A DNA stretch of 60,000 nt from Strigamia acuminata (GCA_949358305.1 OX442322.1:6822001-6882000); one strand, 5' to 3'; shown: positions 48,871 through 60,000, counted from the first letter of the stretch. Translations and numbers: made by a program. Notes: a model not told the origin generated them from the letters alone.

Positions 48871-49479
48871 TCCCCCTTAATAACACAACTATATAAGACT
48901 TTATAGAGTTTTCGTTATTCTCCTGATTAACATAAATGCTATTTTTCGGACTTGTTGCATCTTGGAGATACTATAACTTCCAATTTTGGAATTGATTTTA
49001 CGTAAATCAGTTGAATTATCTAAATTCTGGATTTCTGCCGAAATAACTTTCCTAATAACACAATTTCAAGTTGAGAATTTGTTTTCTAGTCTTCTTTTGA
49101 AGAGCCTACGTCAGACATAGAATCATCATTTGTATTATCACAACATATTTATTTCATATGCTCAGTCAAATGTATCGCTATAAATATATAATTATGGATT
49201 CAGATGATAAGATTTGACAATTAGAAATCATAATTGTCCCCCTTAATTGTCAAGTCTGGAGTCAATTTTTTGGAAAGACTTTGGATTTCTTCGTATAATT
49301 TGACTAATTTAATTAAACTAGTTGTCTTAATCATGTAGTATTACATTTCCCAAGATTTTATATTAATTCTAACTTTTATATTTTTTGTCCCCCTTTTCTT
49401 TAGAAACGAGGTCATAATTCATAGAGAAAGGATTTTCCTATACTCTATAATCGGGAGATCTTTTGATCTGAAGAATTCC
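48871..49479 (-). other. GYP-4 3' untranslated region and PPT
   Basis: AT-rich, about 600 bp, with purine-rich blocks. The PPT lies at 48871-48884, adjoining the 3' LTR. No gene. Confidence 0.7.
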
Positions 49480-50331
49480 CTACATTTTGTGTCGAGAAAG
49501 CTTCTCAAATAAGTCGGACATAGACTTATTAATAACCGTTGTTATTCTGTTTTCTATTTCTGCTGTTATTCTGGTTTCCATTTCTGTAAACCGTTGTTCC
49601 AATACTTCGGTGGTGACCCAATTTGGTCGGGGTCGATTAAATGAGTCCTTTGACATATTTGAACAATCAAAATTCTTATTCTGATTATTAAATTTTCGTT
49701 TAGACCATGTGGGACAATTTTGTTTCGTATGTCCCGGTTGTTTACAATGAAAACATTTGCGGACGTAAGTGAAGGTGGCATCCTGTGGATTTGTAGTTTC
49801 AGGTACTGAAAGGCGTATGCCATTTTCACCACACATAAATTTGTTGGTCTGATGGCTAGTTGAACTAATATTAGATCGACTAGGCAAGTTTTCTTCAAAC
49901 ACCGTTTTTGTGGAGAAAGTACTTTTTTCGCGAAACGTTAGATCGAACGGTCCATTTGCGCAAAATGAAGAATAAACGTCCGTGCTCTCTAACTTTCTTT
50001 TAGAAGCTTGAGGATTGTGAATATGATCTCCCAACCTTTGTCGTGGTGGACTGGATTGGTCACGTCCTCTAAACGGCAAATCTTTTGTGAACGATTGTTC
50101 GACAATTACTTGATTTGGATTGGAAATTGGCGGTGAAACAATATCTTGGGGTTTCAGTTTATACTTTGCTATATACATATTTATTTCGTCTAGGGTCGCA
50201 AATTGATTTTGATCTAGATTATAACTTTGACATAAGAATGTCAGAAAGTCGAACGGTGGATAACTTAAATCTAGGTTTGCCTGTTCATCTCTCTCTTTGA
50301 GATCGACCATATTCAATGGTTTTTGAGCCAT
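49480..50331 (-). CDS. gag: GYP-4 mini-Gag (zinc knuckle, no capsid-like core)
   Basis: 283 residues, ATG 50331. The N-terminal block FLTFLCQSYNLDQNQFATLDEI aligns with the GYP-1 Gag block LLFCQDHGLNPNQFRSLTEV. A knuckle CFHCKQPGHTKQNC and a C-terminal coiled-coil-like segment (VLEQRFTEMETRITAEIENRI) also match GYP-1 in order. What is absent is the roughly 200-residue helical capsid-like region found in GYP-1 Gag and the long Asn-rich repeat. The frame is intact. It may still bind element RNA and join particles made by a helper Gag, but that is inference. The matching ends argue for descent from a full Gag by deletion. Confidence 0.85.
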   Translation of the reverse strand: MAQKPLNMVDLKERDEQANLDLSYPPFDFLTFLCQSYNLDQNQFATLDEINMYIAKYKLKPQDIVSPPISNPNQVIVEQSFTKDLPFRGRDQSSPPRQRLGDHIHNPQASKRKLESTDVYSSFCANGPFDLTFREKSTFSTKTVFEENLPSRSNISSTSHQTNKFMCGENGIRLSVPETTNPQDATFTYVRKCFHCKQPGHTKQNCPTWSKRKFNNQNKNFDCSNMSKDSFNRPRPNWVTTEVLEQRFTEMETRITAEIENRITTVINKSMSDLFEKLSRHKM

Positions 50332-51628
50332 AATAAATTCAAAATTTGAAGTTTTGATCCTTTAATTATAAAGAACACGAATATATTCTTTTAAAAGAAT
50401 AATATAATACACTTTCAACGAGAAATACTTCTAAATTTTACTTTTAACAAAGTAAAATTAAACTTTGCGTTTGTTTAACACGTGTTAGCTTTGCAGGTTA
50501 CACGGTACACAAAACTTCGAATCGTGACTAGAATCGGTCAGCGTGGTCAAGATGGATACTGGAACACGTCTGCAGGTCTGGTCTGGAAGCGAATGATCAA
50601 ATGTCTGATCTGGTCCATCTTTAATAGCAGGGGGCTGGGGATCCCTAGATCTCCTAACTCCTGATTGGCTGGTTTGATGTCAACCAATAGTATGAAGAAC
50701 GTAATATTTTCGTTAACAGTTCTCTACTAAGTCCGTTCCTTTTGAAATTTCAATTTTACCGATAAAATAAAAATTCCTTCGAAAATATTCATAAATATCT
50801 CCAAAAATGTATTTTCAATAAAATAAAATAAAATAAATCTACTTCAATCTTCTTGAACTTTTGGTTTTTTGTACCAATCTAAATATTTAAATAATTTTCT
50901 TCGAAAATATTTTTCTTTAATTATTCCGTTAGTGTGTAATATCATTACGATCACATTTTTAATAAAGTTTTCTTAAACTCTCAATTTTACTATCCTATCC
51001 TTTTTTTTAAATTATCTTTCAAATAATTATTCATTTTTTGATCGGAATCTTATTTTTGATTTCCAACATTGTGTATTTAATTTCCCAATAGTAAACATAA
51101 TTTGACCAAGTCTTTTACACTTTTCAGGGCTAAATTCCATTTTTCGAGTGTACAAATAAATTTTCTAAATGTTTGATAACATCTACTTCCCCCTTTTTTA
51201 ACAAATCTTTTAACAAAATAAAAATTTGTTAAAATCCTTTTACAGTAAATTTACTACGAGAAAAATTCTCTAATTTTCTAAGAGAAAATATTCGAAATTT
51301 CACTTTAAACGATAAAGTTATTGTTACAAATGTGTACTTGTTTTTCGGGAGAAAACTTATTCGATAATCCTTTAGACTTTTGGGTGAAAATTATTCATCA
51401 AATCTTTTTTGATTGCTTCTTGATTTTTCGAGAGAAAATATCTAACTAAGTTCCAATTTTCCTGAGCGGACAATTGTTTTCACAATTGGTTAAATCCTTT
51501 GCAGTACTTACGAAGGACGTGTCTTTGATTATTCGTTTTTTTAATAATTCGTCCCCCTTATCTCTAACAACGAGATGTTTTGTAGAAATCTTTTATCTTT
51601 CTAATGAAAGAATATTTATATCGCAATT
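50332..51628 (-). other. GYP-4 internal non-coding region, first part
   Basis: AT-rich (runs of A/T, repeated TTTTCGAGAGAAAA-like short inverted motifs). No ORF beyond chance size. Ends at the nested solo LTR (TSD AATT 51625-51628). Confidence 0.6.
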
Positions 51629-53246
51629 TGTGATGATTACAAATCGATAGTTATCAATGTTCACAGTAGATGGCGCTGTTTAACCAACGCGCGTAATTCA
51701 AACTCGGTTAAAACTAAAAAGTGTGATAAAAAATTATTTAGACACGGTGAATAAAATATAACTATTTTATTCAAATATAAATTAAGTATTAACTACTTAA
51801 TGATGTTGATTCTGCTGAATCAATATCCACATTACTTACCTGTCGAAGGGAACCATTTGGACCCTTCCTACCCCCAACTGGGCCCATCTGGACATAGTCA
51901 TATTTTAGGTCCGGACTAGTGACCCACGAATTCGCCGATTCGTACGCTGATTGGCTGTCGTCAATCTAGTAAGTTCTACAGAACTATATAAGCATCAGTT
52001 TCTCACCCACTCGACCCCCTGGCTTGATAACTGAACTCGTATACTGTCTGTAGTTGAATTGTTGTTATCGTTTGATTTCACTTTCTCTATCGACACATCA
52101 GGCCACCTCAGCTCTCCACAGTTGGTATTCATTACTTTATTGTTATTGCTGTTGTAGGGCAATTTCGGGAAGACCAACCCGGTAATAGACATGCGTTTGC
52201 ATGAAATGGTCCCGTAACGTTAGCTTGCTGTTCTACGGGACAGTTAGATTTCGTACGGTGGCTTAATATAACGGTCGTATACAGTACGACCTTGCTAAAT
52301 GAAAGTAAGTCCCTCAGCTAACTGGCCTCAGTCAGATGTTGCGATAAAAAACTACCTGGATAATGGTAATCCAACGGCAGTGGCCAATTAATATTTTACC
52401 CGGTGGTCGATCTACTGATCCCGTCATCGTAAGGCATGCTGGCGGATGGAGGAGTCAAATCCTCCCGCGATGGTTCTCTCGACCGTCGTGACGGTCCCCG
52501 CCCCATTGTACCCTCCGGGTTAGTAACCCGTGAACAGGAGTTAAACAACACTGTGTTAAACAAATTACTCGGGCATTGGTAATCCTGTATTGGCAATACT
52601 TTTTATTCCGGTAAGTCCATAGAAATGTTTACCTGGTGGTTGGTACCACCGATAGCGAATTAAAGCGTACAATTAAATACTCGGCGCCTGATCACGAGAT
52701 CTTGTCGTTGTAAGGCATGCTGGCGGATGGAGTCTCAACCACTCCCGCGACGTTCTCTCAATTGTCGTGACGGTCCCCGCCCAATTAATATTAATATAAC
52801 AATTCATTTGTTATATTCCATTAATCTCTTTACTTTTATTCATTTGGAACATGGAATATTCTGCCGAATATTCCTATTTATGCGAAGGACTCTTCGCATT
52901 ATTAGATACTCGAGCTGCGGACCAAATACGTCTCTGTAGCGTTATTTGTGACGATGCCGCAAGTCAGCCGTATCCCTCTGGCTTCGCCCGGATCCTCAAC
53001 CAGTTGATGCCGCCCGTTTACACGCGTCAAGAACCCAATTATGTTATCATTAATATTTAGTAATAAATATGTTATGTCACACTAATACTGTAAGTTATTT
53101 CTACTCAGTCATGAATTCACATTTTACACAGACTTCCGTAAGCTTATCTCGGTTAGGTTGTTGCTACTCCTAGCAACGTCTTGTTTAAACCGATTATTTA
53201 TCTATCTTAAATGGCTATTAAACTAGCCTAAAGTAGAATCGTCACA
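51629..53246 (+). mobile_element. Solo GYP-1-family LTR
   Basis: TGTGATGATTAC to GAATCGTCACA, 1618 bp, flanked by AATT (51625-51628 and 53247-53250). It is clearly diverged from the two GYP-1 LTRs and lacks about 130 bp near 52336. A product of LTR-LTR recombination within GYP-4. It lies in the opposite orientation to GYP-4. Confidence 0.93.
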
Positions 53247-55171
53247 AATTTCCGTAAATACCTTCCTCTGTTGCAGTATTTCCTCAATTTAACTTTTCAA
53301 ATGAAAAAGACAAATCTGGAGAACTTCACTGTCAGACTTCTATTCCTATCGCACTAAAATTCGTAATTCACTTGTTTTGAATTTTGAATATTTCGTGACA
53401 CAATAACAGTATCGATGTCACCATTAAGCAGTTCACTACTCGGTCCGCACGAGGTCACGTAAATTACTTTTTAACGATAAAATAATTTTTCTTGAAAATA
53501 TTTGTAACCGATTTTTCACTACAATAAAATAAAATGAATTTATCCCAGATTTTTGTTAATTGATTCTATACAACATAACATTCCCTTTAATGTTGGATTT
53601 GCATCGAAATTCCATTTTTAAAAAGAACTTTTCCTTTTACTTATCGCAAATAAAACATTACAATCGTTTTTTGTTTAAACTTTGACACGTAAAATTTACT
53701 TAGAAAATATGATCATATTCCCTTAGTTTTTTAGGAAAATTAACTCAATTCTTAATTTTTAGAGAAAATAATATATCTACTCGTAGAATATCTCTTTTTC
53801 CGAATAAAATCTATGTTCAATAGAAAATAAACTTTTTCTGCGATTCTTAGTTTTTTGAATGGAAAAATACAACTTATTTTTCGTTTAAATCAAACATCCG
53901 ATTTTTTAAAATTACAATCCGGTCAAATGGATTTGCTATTCCGGTTAAGGAATTTTCCACGGGGGAAAAATGTCCGATTACATTTTCTAAAAATATTCGT
54001 TGTTTTTTAAACAGCTAAATTTCATTTAAAATTTCTCAAAATTTGGGAGATCCAAGTATCGTTGGAAACTTTAAAACACTGTTAACATTTCCGAAAAAAG
54101 AAGATTGGATAAAATCTTTTACTTTTCCGAGGAAAAGCGTTTATCGTGATTCGTAATTTTTTGACGAAATAATACTACTCCACGTGGTTGGCAACTTTGT
54201 TCCTTCGTCGCCATTTTATATTTCCATTGTTTCCGAAGAAAACCGTACTTTTTGAAAAATAGTTAATTCCTTCAGAAAAAGGTAATATTTATTTCGATTT
54301 GCAAATCTTTTTCGCGAAAGGAGTGTGTTGTTTTTTCAAACAACTAAATCGTTTTTTGGGTACTGACGGCAGTGGAAAATAAGTTCACAACATTTAAAAT
54401 AAATCTCTACGAACCTTCAGTAACATTTCCACGCTGTTTCTTATCCGTTGTCCGCCGTAATTTCCAAGCATTCGTTCGCACCTTGCATCGAAGGTTTTGA
54501 GTGGCTTTCCGGTCATGCTTTTTAACGGAGATCGTCGCATGTCGATACGGCGCGTGATCGCTGGGTATCGGCGTCGACGTACCGTTACAGGAAACTTTAA
54601 TTTCTTGTAAATATTTCTGAATAGTTGCGGTGTTTTCTTTATCTTAACTTTCAAGTGGAAAGATAAATTCGTAGGAAGTCCGCCTTTTAAACTTGTATGT
54701 GTTTAGCTTTCAAAATAAAACAAACATCAAAAATATCTGTGTTCTTATTTCACTCGAAACTTTTTATTTTGCCTATTGAAGTATTTCGTATTCCTTAAAT
54801 TTTCGAACGAAAATAGTAAAGAAAATTTGCTAAACGTTTCCATTTCGTCAGTTTAACTTTTCACATGAAAATATAACTGAAAATCCGCTTGTCTGTTTTT
54901 TAACTAAATCTTTTTTGTTAAGTATTTAGTTCAAGATTCATTTTTGCAAATTCAATCGAATTAACTTGCTACCTATCTGGATAGAACCTTTTACGTGTGA
55001 TAAGTTTAAGATTTCGAAATTCCTTTTGTAAAAGACTGGGTTTTTAATTTTCTTCGAGAAAATAAAATATGTTTTGAAACTGTTACTTGTCAAACTTATT
55101 TAAAGTTTTTAATCTCAATTTATCTCTGAATTCACTTTATTAAATTCTCTTGAATTTAACCTTTGCAACCT
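53247..55171 (-). other. GYP-4 internal non-coding region, second part (leader)
   Basis: About 1.9 kb, AT-rich with many short A/T hairpins (for example TTTTCGAGAGAAAA-type). A 86-codon minus frame at 54394-54654 (basic, VKIKKTPQLFRNI) is the only one of note and may be chance. No recognisable gene. Confidence 0.55.
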
Positions 55172-55189
55172 ATCTCGGTGGGACCTCCA
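55172..55189 (-). other. GYP-4 primer-binding site (tRNA-Gln)
   Basis: On the minus strand TGGAGGTCCCACCGAGAT, two bases after the LTR end. It differs from the GYP-1 site at two positions and fits tRNA-Gln. Confidence 0.82.
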
Positions 55190-55191
55190 CG

Positions 55192-57226
55192 TGTGACGGT
55201 GACGACCACAACTTCCTAGCTCTGCTAGTACCGGGTATAAGTCGCATAAACAGTGAATATATTGGAGATAAATACAAGACAAAGATGGCTATCAAAACAA
55301 CTACATTTATTGTTACCAAACAATATGATCGCTTCTAAAGTTATACATGGGATTAAGCCGACATTTGGCCAGTTAAAAGTATAATTAAACTATACAAAAG
55401 TTGGCTGTAAAACAGCCCTGAAATAATATCATTACGTGTCCTGGATTCGGGAATGATTTGGTCACCACTCGACCGGGTTTACAGATGTCATCGGGGCCGG
55501 TCTGGCTGCGTCCTCGAGTCCGGGATGGCTTCGTGATCCTCGTGGCTTCTGTCGGTGTTTGTTAAGCGTAACTGGGTTCGTGTAATGCTTCGCTGGGTTG
55601 ATAGATCAGTTGATCCGAGAGGTGCGGTTGACTCATGTGCACCGCCACAACTTTGGGAGGATATTGGTTTAAGTAAATGGATTCATTTACTTATCAATAT
55701 TCCGACTTCGAATTATATTTAATTCGAGATGTTGTGATTTCATTTAAATGTTCCGCTTTAACAATTGTCGCCAAATTGTTGTTACATTGGGCTCAATGTA
55801 ATGTAACTAAGTCTTCTTGACTTAATTGTTTAACTTGTATCCAAGTTAATATTGTTCTGTTGATAAAGTAATAATGATTAGTACTTCCCGTCGCAATCAC
55901 GCAGTTGCCATCGATAAACAGGCCTTGCCATGCAGAACTGTATCAAGCGTCTCCGGCGTAGCAGCACGGTCGTCCATCGAGTGGTTGACGGCACCACATA
56001 CACCGGGGGTTATAGCTCGCGGCTCCGCACAGCAGTTTTAGCCCTTCGTGGTACTAATGACAAGCTGACTGCTTTGGCTCCGATCATCATGGGAATTAGT
56101 TTACCAAACACTTGGTGCTACTCGTGGTTACTGTAAACAGACTGCTTTGGCACCAACAGGCGATGGAACCAACTCCCAATAATAATTGGCGCTACTTGCG
56201 GTTACAGAATGCTTTCGTACCGCAAATGACCATTCTGTCCTGCCAGGAGGATACTGAATTGCATAGAAGCGGGTTTCTCCTCGGCGAGACCGTTGATTGA
56301 ACATTAGAATCCAACTAAAACCTTTAATCGGTTAAATGTATTGTTCGGCAGAACAATGCGCGGTTTCAAGCGATTAAACCATCAACAAGAAACCAAATAA
56401 CTCATACTAAATACCGTACGAAACATATACCAAATGCCGTATAAAACATATACCAAATACCGTATAAAAACATATACGAATACCGTATAAATGCCGTATA
56501 AACTTATACCAAATGCCTTGAATACAAGAACTGTGAACTGTGTGAACTGAGAACTTCTTACTGACTATTGTGTGTCTATTGTCGGGGAATATATATCGTA
56601 CTGGATTAAGGGATTTGATCACTTATCCAATTGGAACATGGGTTCCAGGAATCCCGCCAATCCCGTGATACCGGAAGTGGATACGGAGGAGCACAAACGG
56701 ATTATGCAAATTACTTGGCACAACCGGAACTGGATACCCAGGACCGGAAATGGATTCCACCAATCAAATCGATCGGTTGATCGATTGATCATCAAATGTT
56801 CTGTCCCGCAGAAACGGATGTTAAACTGTATTTAACATCAAAGACATTAATATATCTTTACATTAATGTTCACAAAGCTTCGTTTTACTCCAATGAATAT
56901 AGTTTTATATTTATTTACACAATCTTTATTCATATTCATATTTACCGCTAAATTGCGATCGCGCCATCTTGTGGCAACATCGCGCATTGACAAATGCGGG
57001 TTTTAGCAGACGACTCTTCGTAATTCGGCCGTGATATACTTATATCATGTGGTAAATGTTATTTAACATTCAATAATACAACATCTTTTGCATTGAAACC
57101 TTATAAATAGCTTTATTTAGAAATTATATCACTTTTACACGAAATATCTTCGAGATATCATAATAATGGCGCAATAGCGCTTTCTTTGGAGAAAATAGGC
57201 ATTTATAGCCATTGTAAACCGTCATA
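55192..57226 (-). repeat. GYP-4 5' LTR
   Basis: Matches 46834-48868 almost base for base. At its outer end the first two bases (TG on the minus strand) present in the 3' copy are missing. Confidence 0.95.
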
Positions 57227-58326
57227 TCCCTCCCACGCACGCGGATCTAGTTTCTTGCGACCTGGTGCGGTGTAATGCACCCAGCATTTGGACCCCATTT
57301 TGCGTAGGGGTCTTAAAGACAATGCTCGTTGTCGCCATAGGATATAGGGAATTTGGTTATTCAATCTCGAATGCGGACTTCGGTTCTTCACATACGCAAA
57401 TGTGACGGCGAGTTCCGCCCAAAGGTCGTCCGGGAGTTGAGTTTCAGAGATAAGTGATCGGACACTATCGGTCATTGTTAGATTTATGCGCTTTGCAGTC
57501 CCGTTCATTTGAGGTGATGCGGGATTGGTCCTCTGCCCTTGGATGCTCTTTTCTTTGAGGTAGTTCAGGAATTCATTTGACATGAATTCGCCGCAGCGGT
57601 CGGATCTAATCGCTTTCACACGCGTATTCTGAATTCGTTCAACGCGGGCGACGAAGTCTTTGAATGCCCCAAAGGTTTGCGACTTCTGGGCCAACGGGAT
57701 AATCCACGTGTAACGCGTGGCATCGTCGATAATGGTGAAAACATAATCCAAACCGCCCAGTGACGTGAGCGGGGCTGGTCCCCACAAATCCATGTGCAGA
57801 AGGTCCAAAGATTTCGATGTACAGGGGTTCGGGTCCGGTTTATGCGAAGCTCTGGTCGATTTAGCGATTCTGCAGTCGTTGCACGATAATTCTTGACGAA
57901 CTTCAGCTGGTTGCAAACCATAAACCTGGTCGTTAGCTGCCAGAAGCTTCATTGCATTAGTATGCAAGTGACCGAGACGACTGTGCCATAGACCGGTGGC
58001 GTCTTTAACCGAAGCAGGATTAGCAATTATCTTTTTCTGTGATGGAGGTAAATTGCCGAGAGGAGGGGAACTTGGCAGGAATTGCAGAGCATTGGAATAG
58101 GACTGCGTGGTCGGATTGACAATGACCGGTGGAGGAATAGGAGTAAGGACGGAAAAATGTGTAGGATCAGTCAGGTTTGGAATTGGTTGGGTGGGAATTG
58201 CTTTCGCACTCTCAACCGCTGGCGGATCAAAACGATAGTCTGTAATTTCCCGTTGCTTTTGTTTTCCTTTAACCGGTTTCGGAACATTGTCAAAATCCAC
58301 TTCTGTCGTGACCAGTGTTTTGACAG
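57227..58326 (-). pseudogene. pol: COP-6 integrase (catalytic Glu mutated)
   Basis: Open minus frame cut by ACC-2 at 58327 and by GYP-4 at 57227. It contains a Pro/Asn-rich linker, the GAG-pre-integrase zinc region (LWHSRLGHLH ... CNDC), and the integrase core: D (LHMDLWGPAP), YVFTIIDDATRYTWIIPL, and D (IRSDRCGEF, with Cys where Gly is usual). The third catalytic position reads MNGTAKRINLT where copia integrases have N-G-x-A-E-R, so Glu is replaced by Lys (codon AAG). The core continues to DPRAWEGY and resumes at 46833. Confidence 0.92.
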
Positions 58327-59355
58327 TGTAATGAACTCAAATTACGGCTAGGATTTATAACAATAAAACTAAGCTCATTGATGCCGTGCCAGGACTTATA
58401 CAAATACTTCTCAAATAACTCAATTTTAACTCAAACTTCAAGTTAAAGACTAGGAGAAATAATGACTCAATTATTTCTCAGTAAAAAGGATGATTTATTC
58501 AAACTTAGAATAAATACTAAATCAAATACAATGTTATTAATAAAAGATATTATTTTGTGATAAAATGATAGATTAAATGACTGAAGAAATAATTTACTAA
58601 AAGAAAAGTAATCAGAAACAATGGAAAATGATAAAGAATACAATCGATTCGACGACTCCACTTCTCGGGAACGCCGAACGCTTGGATTCGCTTCACTCGA
58701 CGCTCGGCTCGGCCTCGGCGTTTCTTCAACACGGACTCAATTCCGTTCCGACTACTTTCTCCTGACTCGTTCGGGCTCAATCCCGCTCTCTTCGTCCTCT
58801 CCAAGTCGCAACGTCGTCGTCGCGGCGTCGTTGTGGCTGATTCCGCTCAACAATCCCACACGGTCGCAGTCACTTCGCTTCGTCGCGAGTGAGGAAACCT
58901 CAGTCCAACAATGGTTGCTGGCCAAGATTAGAAATCCCTCCAAACAATACTTGTTTGGCAAGATGAAAATCCCACTGTCACTAACTGAGGTAACAGCAAG
59001 AAATATCTCACAAATTGCTCTGGCAATCTGTAAGAATGAGTCCAAATACTCAGACAATCTTTCACCAAATCTTCTTGTAGAAATGTGTTTCTCAGGTTGG
59101 ATTTTGGTGACTGGTTGCTCTCAAAGTAAGTTTTAAACTGAGGAGTTTTTCTCCTCACAGGAAGTGTTTCCTGCTTCAGGAGGTTGCGGGCTGGTTTCCC
59201 TGGCGACCACCCACAATTCCTCCCACCCTGCCTAGCTTCCTTTGTCTAGACAGGAAATCATAAAAAATATAAAATAAAATAAAACAATCTCAAATTTAAT
59301 ATTTTATTTCGGGCTCATTCCCGATACTTCATTAGTGACCACTAGGGTCACTACA
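58327..59355 (-). repeat. ACC-2 3' LTR
   Basis: 1029 bp; on the minus strand TGTAGTGACCCTAG to GTTCATTACA, directly after the PPT. The start resembles the ACC-1 LTR. A 171-codon plus-strand frame inside it (58621-59136) looks like chance. Confidence 0.72.
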
Positions 59356-59400
59356 CCTCCCCTCTTTTTAGGAAGGTTCTCCGATTCTTCCTTTAACTTC

Positions 59401-60000
59401 TTATTTCTCGATTCGGAAAACTAACTCCGGAGTTGGAGCTTTGCTTTCGGAAACCGAAAATTTCGGCAAATGACGGGTTGGTCCCGAGGTGGCGCCATTA
59501 TTGACATGGAACCAGACTTCTTCGATGAACTTGGTCCTCGGGAATACTCGATCATAGTCGATATCGTATTTTTCGCGGGATCCAGTGGGTGGTCTCCGCA
59601 CTGCAACTAATCGTTGATGCTGAATTATACGCTTTGGCTCTCTAACAGCATTCTCGAGCCATTTCAATGCCTCATGGCATAACGTCACATTATAAATTAG
59701 CAGAGTTCGAGCGTATTCGGGGAACTTCAGACCTGGATATAGTTGTTTTATCTTCCTAAAGTCTTGGTTGGGATTCTTCTTCGTTTCTTTCGTAGCCGCT
59801 GAACTCTTGGACGACGCCGTCTTTTGCGAACTTCCACTAGCTTTGTTTAAGGGCTCATTCCCTTCAACATCAAACATTTCCGTATCTGTGGTCAATTTCA
59901 ACTCGACATCGGATTCTGGAGCTATTGCTTTTTTGGTTGGCTGGTGGCTTGGCGTGGCAGTCATAAAGACTGTGGGCACCGCCCTTTCCGCTGTTGGTGG
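59401..60000 (-). CDS. ACC-2 accessory ORF, C-terminal part
   Basis: Open from the window edge to a stop at 59401-59403, so the N-terminus is missing; the apparent start at 59979 is a GTG. A Thr/Ser/Lys-rich linker leads to a domain beginning LYPGLKFPEYARTLLIYNV, with ALKWLENAV, IIQHQRL, VFPRTKFIEEVWFHV and SGPTRHLPKFSVSES. This matches in order the end of the ACC-1 ORF. Function unknown; no enzyme motif, signal or membrane segment. Both ORFs end within about 50 bp of a PPT and 3' LTR, so the gene occupies the env position. Confidence 0.7.
   Translation of the reverse strand, partial: PPTAERAVPTVFMTATPSHQPTKKAIAPESDVELKLTTDTEMFDVEGNEPLNKASGSSQKTASSKSSAATKETKKNPNQDFRKIKQLYPGLKFPEYARTLLIYNVTLCHEALKWLENAVREPKRIIQHQRLVAVRRPPTGSREKYDIDYDRVFPRTKFIEEVWFHVNNGATSGPTRHLPKFSVSESKAPTPELVFRIEK

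Larger units (their letters stand above)
46834..57226 (-). mobile_element. GYP-4, non-autonomous gypsy-type element with only a mini-gag
   Basis: LTRs 46834-48870 (3') and 55192-57226 (5') are about 2.04 kb and almost identical, so insertion was recent. TSD TCCC (46830-46833 and 57227-57230; ATCCC also fits). It has a tRNA-Gln primer-binding site as in GYP-1 and a PPT (TTAAGGGGGA). The internal region holds one 283-codon ORF and no protease, RT, RNase H or integrase. A solo GYP-1 LTR is nested inside. Shared primer and Gag ends suggest it is mobilised by GYP-1-like partners. Confidence 0.9.
29268..58326 (-). mobile_element. COP-6, copia element broken by four insertions
   Basis: Read from right to left: protease-integrase linker and integrase (58326-57231), GYP-4, integrase C-terminus (46833-46746), solo LTR, linker (46421-46124), COP-7, linker and RT/RNase H (32173-30040), PPT and 3' LTR (29831-29268). 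At the junctions with TSDs (COP-7, the 319-bp LTR, GYP-4) codons join in frame if the insert and one TSD copy are ignored. The 5' LTR, gag and protease lie outside the window, beyond ACC-2. Confidence 0.88.
58327..60000 (-). mobile_element. ACC-2, LTR element entering the window (3' end)
   Basis: Minus-strand element with its 3' LTR at 58327-59355, PPT (AAAAAGAGGGGAGG, 59356-59369 on the + coordinates) and the end of an accessory ORF. Inserted in COP-6 pol; GACAG (58322-58326) would be one TSD copy. The rest is outside the window. Confidence 0.75.

Noticed and set aside
54394-54654. 86-codon basic ORF in the GYP-4 leader as a gene
   Set aside because: Short, no motif and no conservation evidence in the window; kept only as a note within the non-coding region.
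58621-59136. A 171-codon plus-strand ORF
   Set aside because: Lies wholly within the ACC-2 LTR, antisense to it, with no recognisable motif. The complementary frame is equally open over part of it.

Overview
This window is a eukaryotic, almost certainly animal, stretch made almost wholly of LTR retrotransposons inserted into one another. I could not name the species. Evidence: Ty1/copia and Ty3/gypsy reverse transcriptases on both strands, LTRs beginning TG and ending CA, flanking target-site duplications (TSDs), and primer-binding sites matching eukaryotic tRNA-iMet, tRNA-Gln and tRNA-Ala 3' ends. I found no convincing single-copy host gene, rRNA, intact tRNA gene or CRISPR array. Element names (COP for copia type, GYP for gypsy type, ACC for elements known here only by an accessory ORF) are local labels.

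Left half, a nest on the + strand. COP-1 (pol at 1-1554) holds COP-2 in its 3' LTR (1617-22163, TSD TATAC). COP-2 holds COP-3 in its 5' LTR (1801-19405, TSD CTCAC). COP-3 holds GYP-1 in its gag (3409-17781, TSD ATGT). COP-1 appears to lie in ACC-1 (22435-26953). ACC-1 interrupts the gag of GYP-2 (minus strand, 26954-28322), and GYP-2 abuts a copia LTR (COP-4, 28323-28888).

Right half, a second nest on the minus strand. COP-6 runs from its 3' LTR (29268-29831) to beyond 58326. Its broken pol can be followed across COP-7 (32174-46123, TSD ATTGC), a 319-bp solo LTR (46427-46745, TSD GACGT), GYP-4 (46834-57226) and ACC-2 (58327 to the window end). COP-7 contains an antisense COP-8 fragment and GYP-3 (33802-44290, TSD GTAT). 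GYP-3 holds a 1.5-kb solo LTR (34152-35665, TSD TCAC). GYP-4 holds a solo GYP-1 LTR (51629-53246, TSD AATT). Fully bounded copia insertions have 5-bp TSDs and gypsy ones mostly 4-bp.

Most notable. (1) COP-2 carries about 60 nt of antisense tRNA-iMet joined directly to mid-pol, as if primer read-through caused its deletion. (2) Several elements carry an extra gene after pol: a cysteine-rich ORF behind a possible splice acceptor in GYP-1, an Ulp1/C48-like cysteine protease in GYP-3, and a shared unknown domain in ACC-1 and ACC-2. (3) GYP-1 has a canonical -1 frameshift signal at the gag stop. (4) GYP-4 has near-identical LTRs and no pol, and keeps only a miniature Gag lacking the capsid-like core. 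(5) Copia LTRs share a compensating hairpin after the TATA box, a YY1-like motif, and an end that copies the tRNA-iMet 3' terminus.
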